Origin: Streptococcus australis
GTDB lineage: Bacteria > Bacillota > Bacilli > Lactobacillales > Streptococcaceae
Direction: 5' to 3'
DNA: 43,474 nucleotides
Assembly: GCF_019930045.1 (NCBI RefSeq)
Contig: NZ_JAHZQQ010000012.1
Location: 1-43,474, forward strand
The notes under the pieces are model-generated. The model ran no database searches and had not been told where the DNA came from. It saw nothing but the letters and a program-made list of their open reading frames with translations. Positions within the stretch are counted from its first letter, which is position 1. The number at the start of each line of letters is the position of its first letter. Below are positions 43,422 through 43,474 of the stretch, in pieces. Made by a program: the position numbers and the translations under genes.

Positions 43422-43474
43422 ACACTCAAGTAAAGTTGCGGAGTGTTAATCAAATAAGCTTTCAAGTGTGTCAG
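43397..43474. mobile_element. End of an IS256-family-like insertion sequence
   Basis: From GGATTCTGTCAATAATTTTG the sequence no longer fits the glycosyltransferase. This start followed by TGTAAA resembles IS256-family terminal repeats (pattern ending ATAATTxTGTGTAAA). AACACTC/GAGTGTT just inside can form a hairpin. Only ~78 bp are visible. A minus-strand frame ending DTLESLFD could be the tail of a transposase, which is unproven. Confidence 0.45.

Overview
The window is a piece of a Streptococcus chromosome, most likely the Mitis group (pneumoniae, mitis, oralis or parasanguinis relatives). This rests on gene content and motifs, not on a search: an adcRCBA zinc locus with an AdcR box, N-glycan glycosidases of the pneumococcal type, tyrS and pbp1b side by side, rpoBC, a RUP-like repeat and RlmA(II). 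Both edges look like cut insertion sequences: an IS30-like end at about 1-118 and an IS256-like end at about 43397-43474. The window is therefore probably one assembly contig that stops at repeats.

Region 1 (1 to about 6047) is an AT-rich integrative element in the 3' end of a tRNA-Leu(CAA) gene; the right junction keeps only the last ~52 bp of the tRNA. On the minus strand lie a tyrosine integrase cut by the IS, a DUF3173 excisionase-like protein, an unknown 128-aa protein, a Rep_trans/MobT-type initiator or relaxase with a candidate origin, a coiled-coil protein and a possible 43-codon leader ORF. A short plus-strand RNA with its own promoter and terminator is antisense to this operon's leader. 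An array of GAATATT half-sites separates the operon from an XRE repressor. The cargo is a three-gene plus-strand operon: a protein resembling Nmad2, a protein strongly resembling Nmad3 (nucleotide-modification-associated domains) and an unknown 65-aa protein. This is the best candidate for an uncharacterised, possibly defence-related, system.

Region 2 (6085-10663) holds adcRCBA, with an AdcR box on its own promoter, then a structured intergenic stretch between two copies of one terminator, then a DUF6287-type lipoprotein gene.

Region 3 (10662-27361) is a contiguous host N-glycan utilisation locus: GH92, GH125 and GH38 alpha-mannosidases, a ROK kinase, a GH20 hexosaminidase, the NgtP1-NgtP2-NgtS ABC importer under a consensus cre site, a DUF624 membrane protein, and a YesM/YesN-type two-component system matching pneumococcal TCS07. 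Imported glycans would be trimmed in the cytoplasm. The transporter is probably repressed by CcpA and activated by the response regulator. No endoglycosidase (EndoD) is present in the window.

Region 4 (27360-39994) is housekeeping: rlmA(II) and tyrS on the minus strand, then pbp1b, a long structured leader with an internal terminator, rpoB and rpoC.

Region 5 (39995-43474) starts an exopolysaccharide operon: UDP-GlcNAc 2-epimerase, a membrane protein with a degenerate GGDEF-like domain, a 46-aa membrane protein, and a processive family-2 glycosyltransferase that appears to be broken by the IS at the right edge. The layout recalls ydaK-ydaM of Bacillus subtilis.
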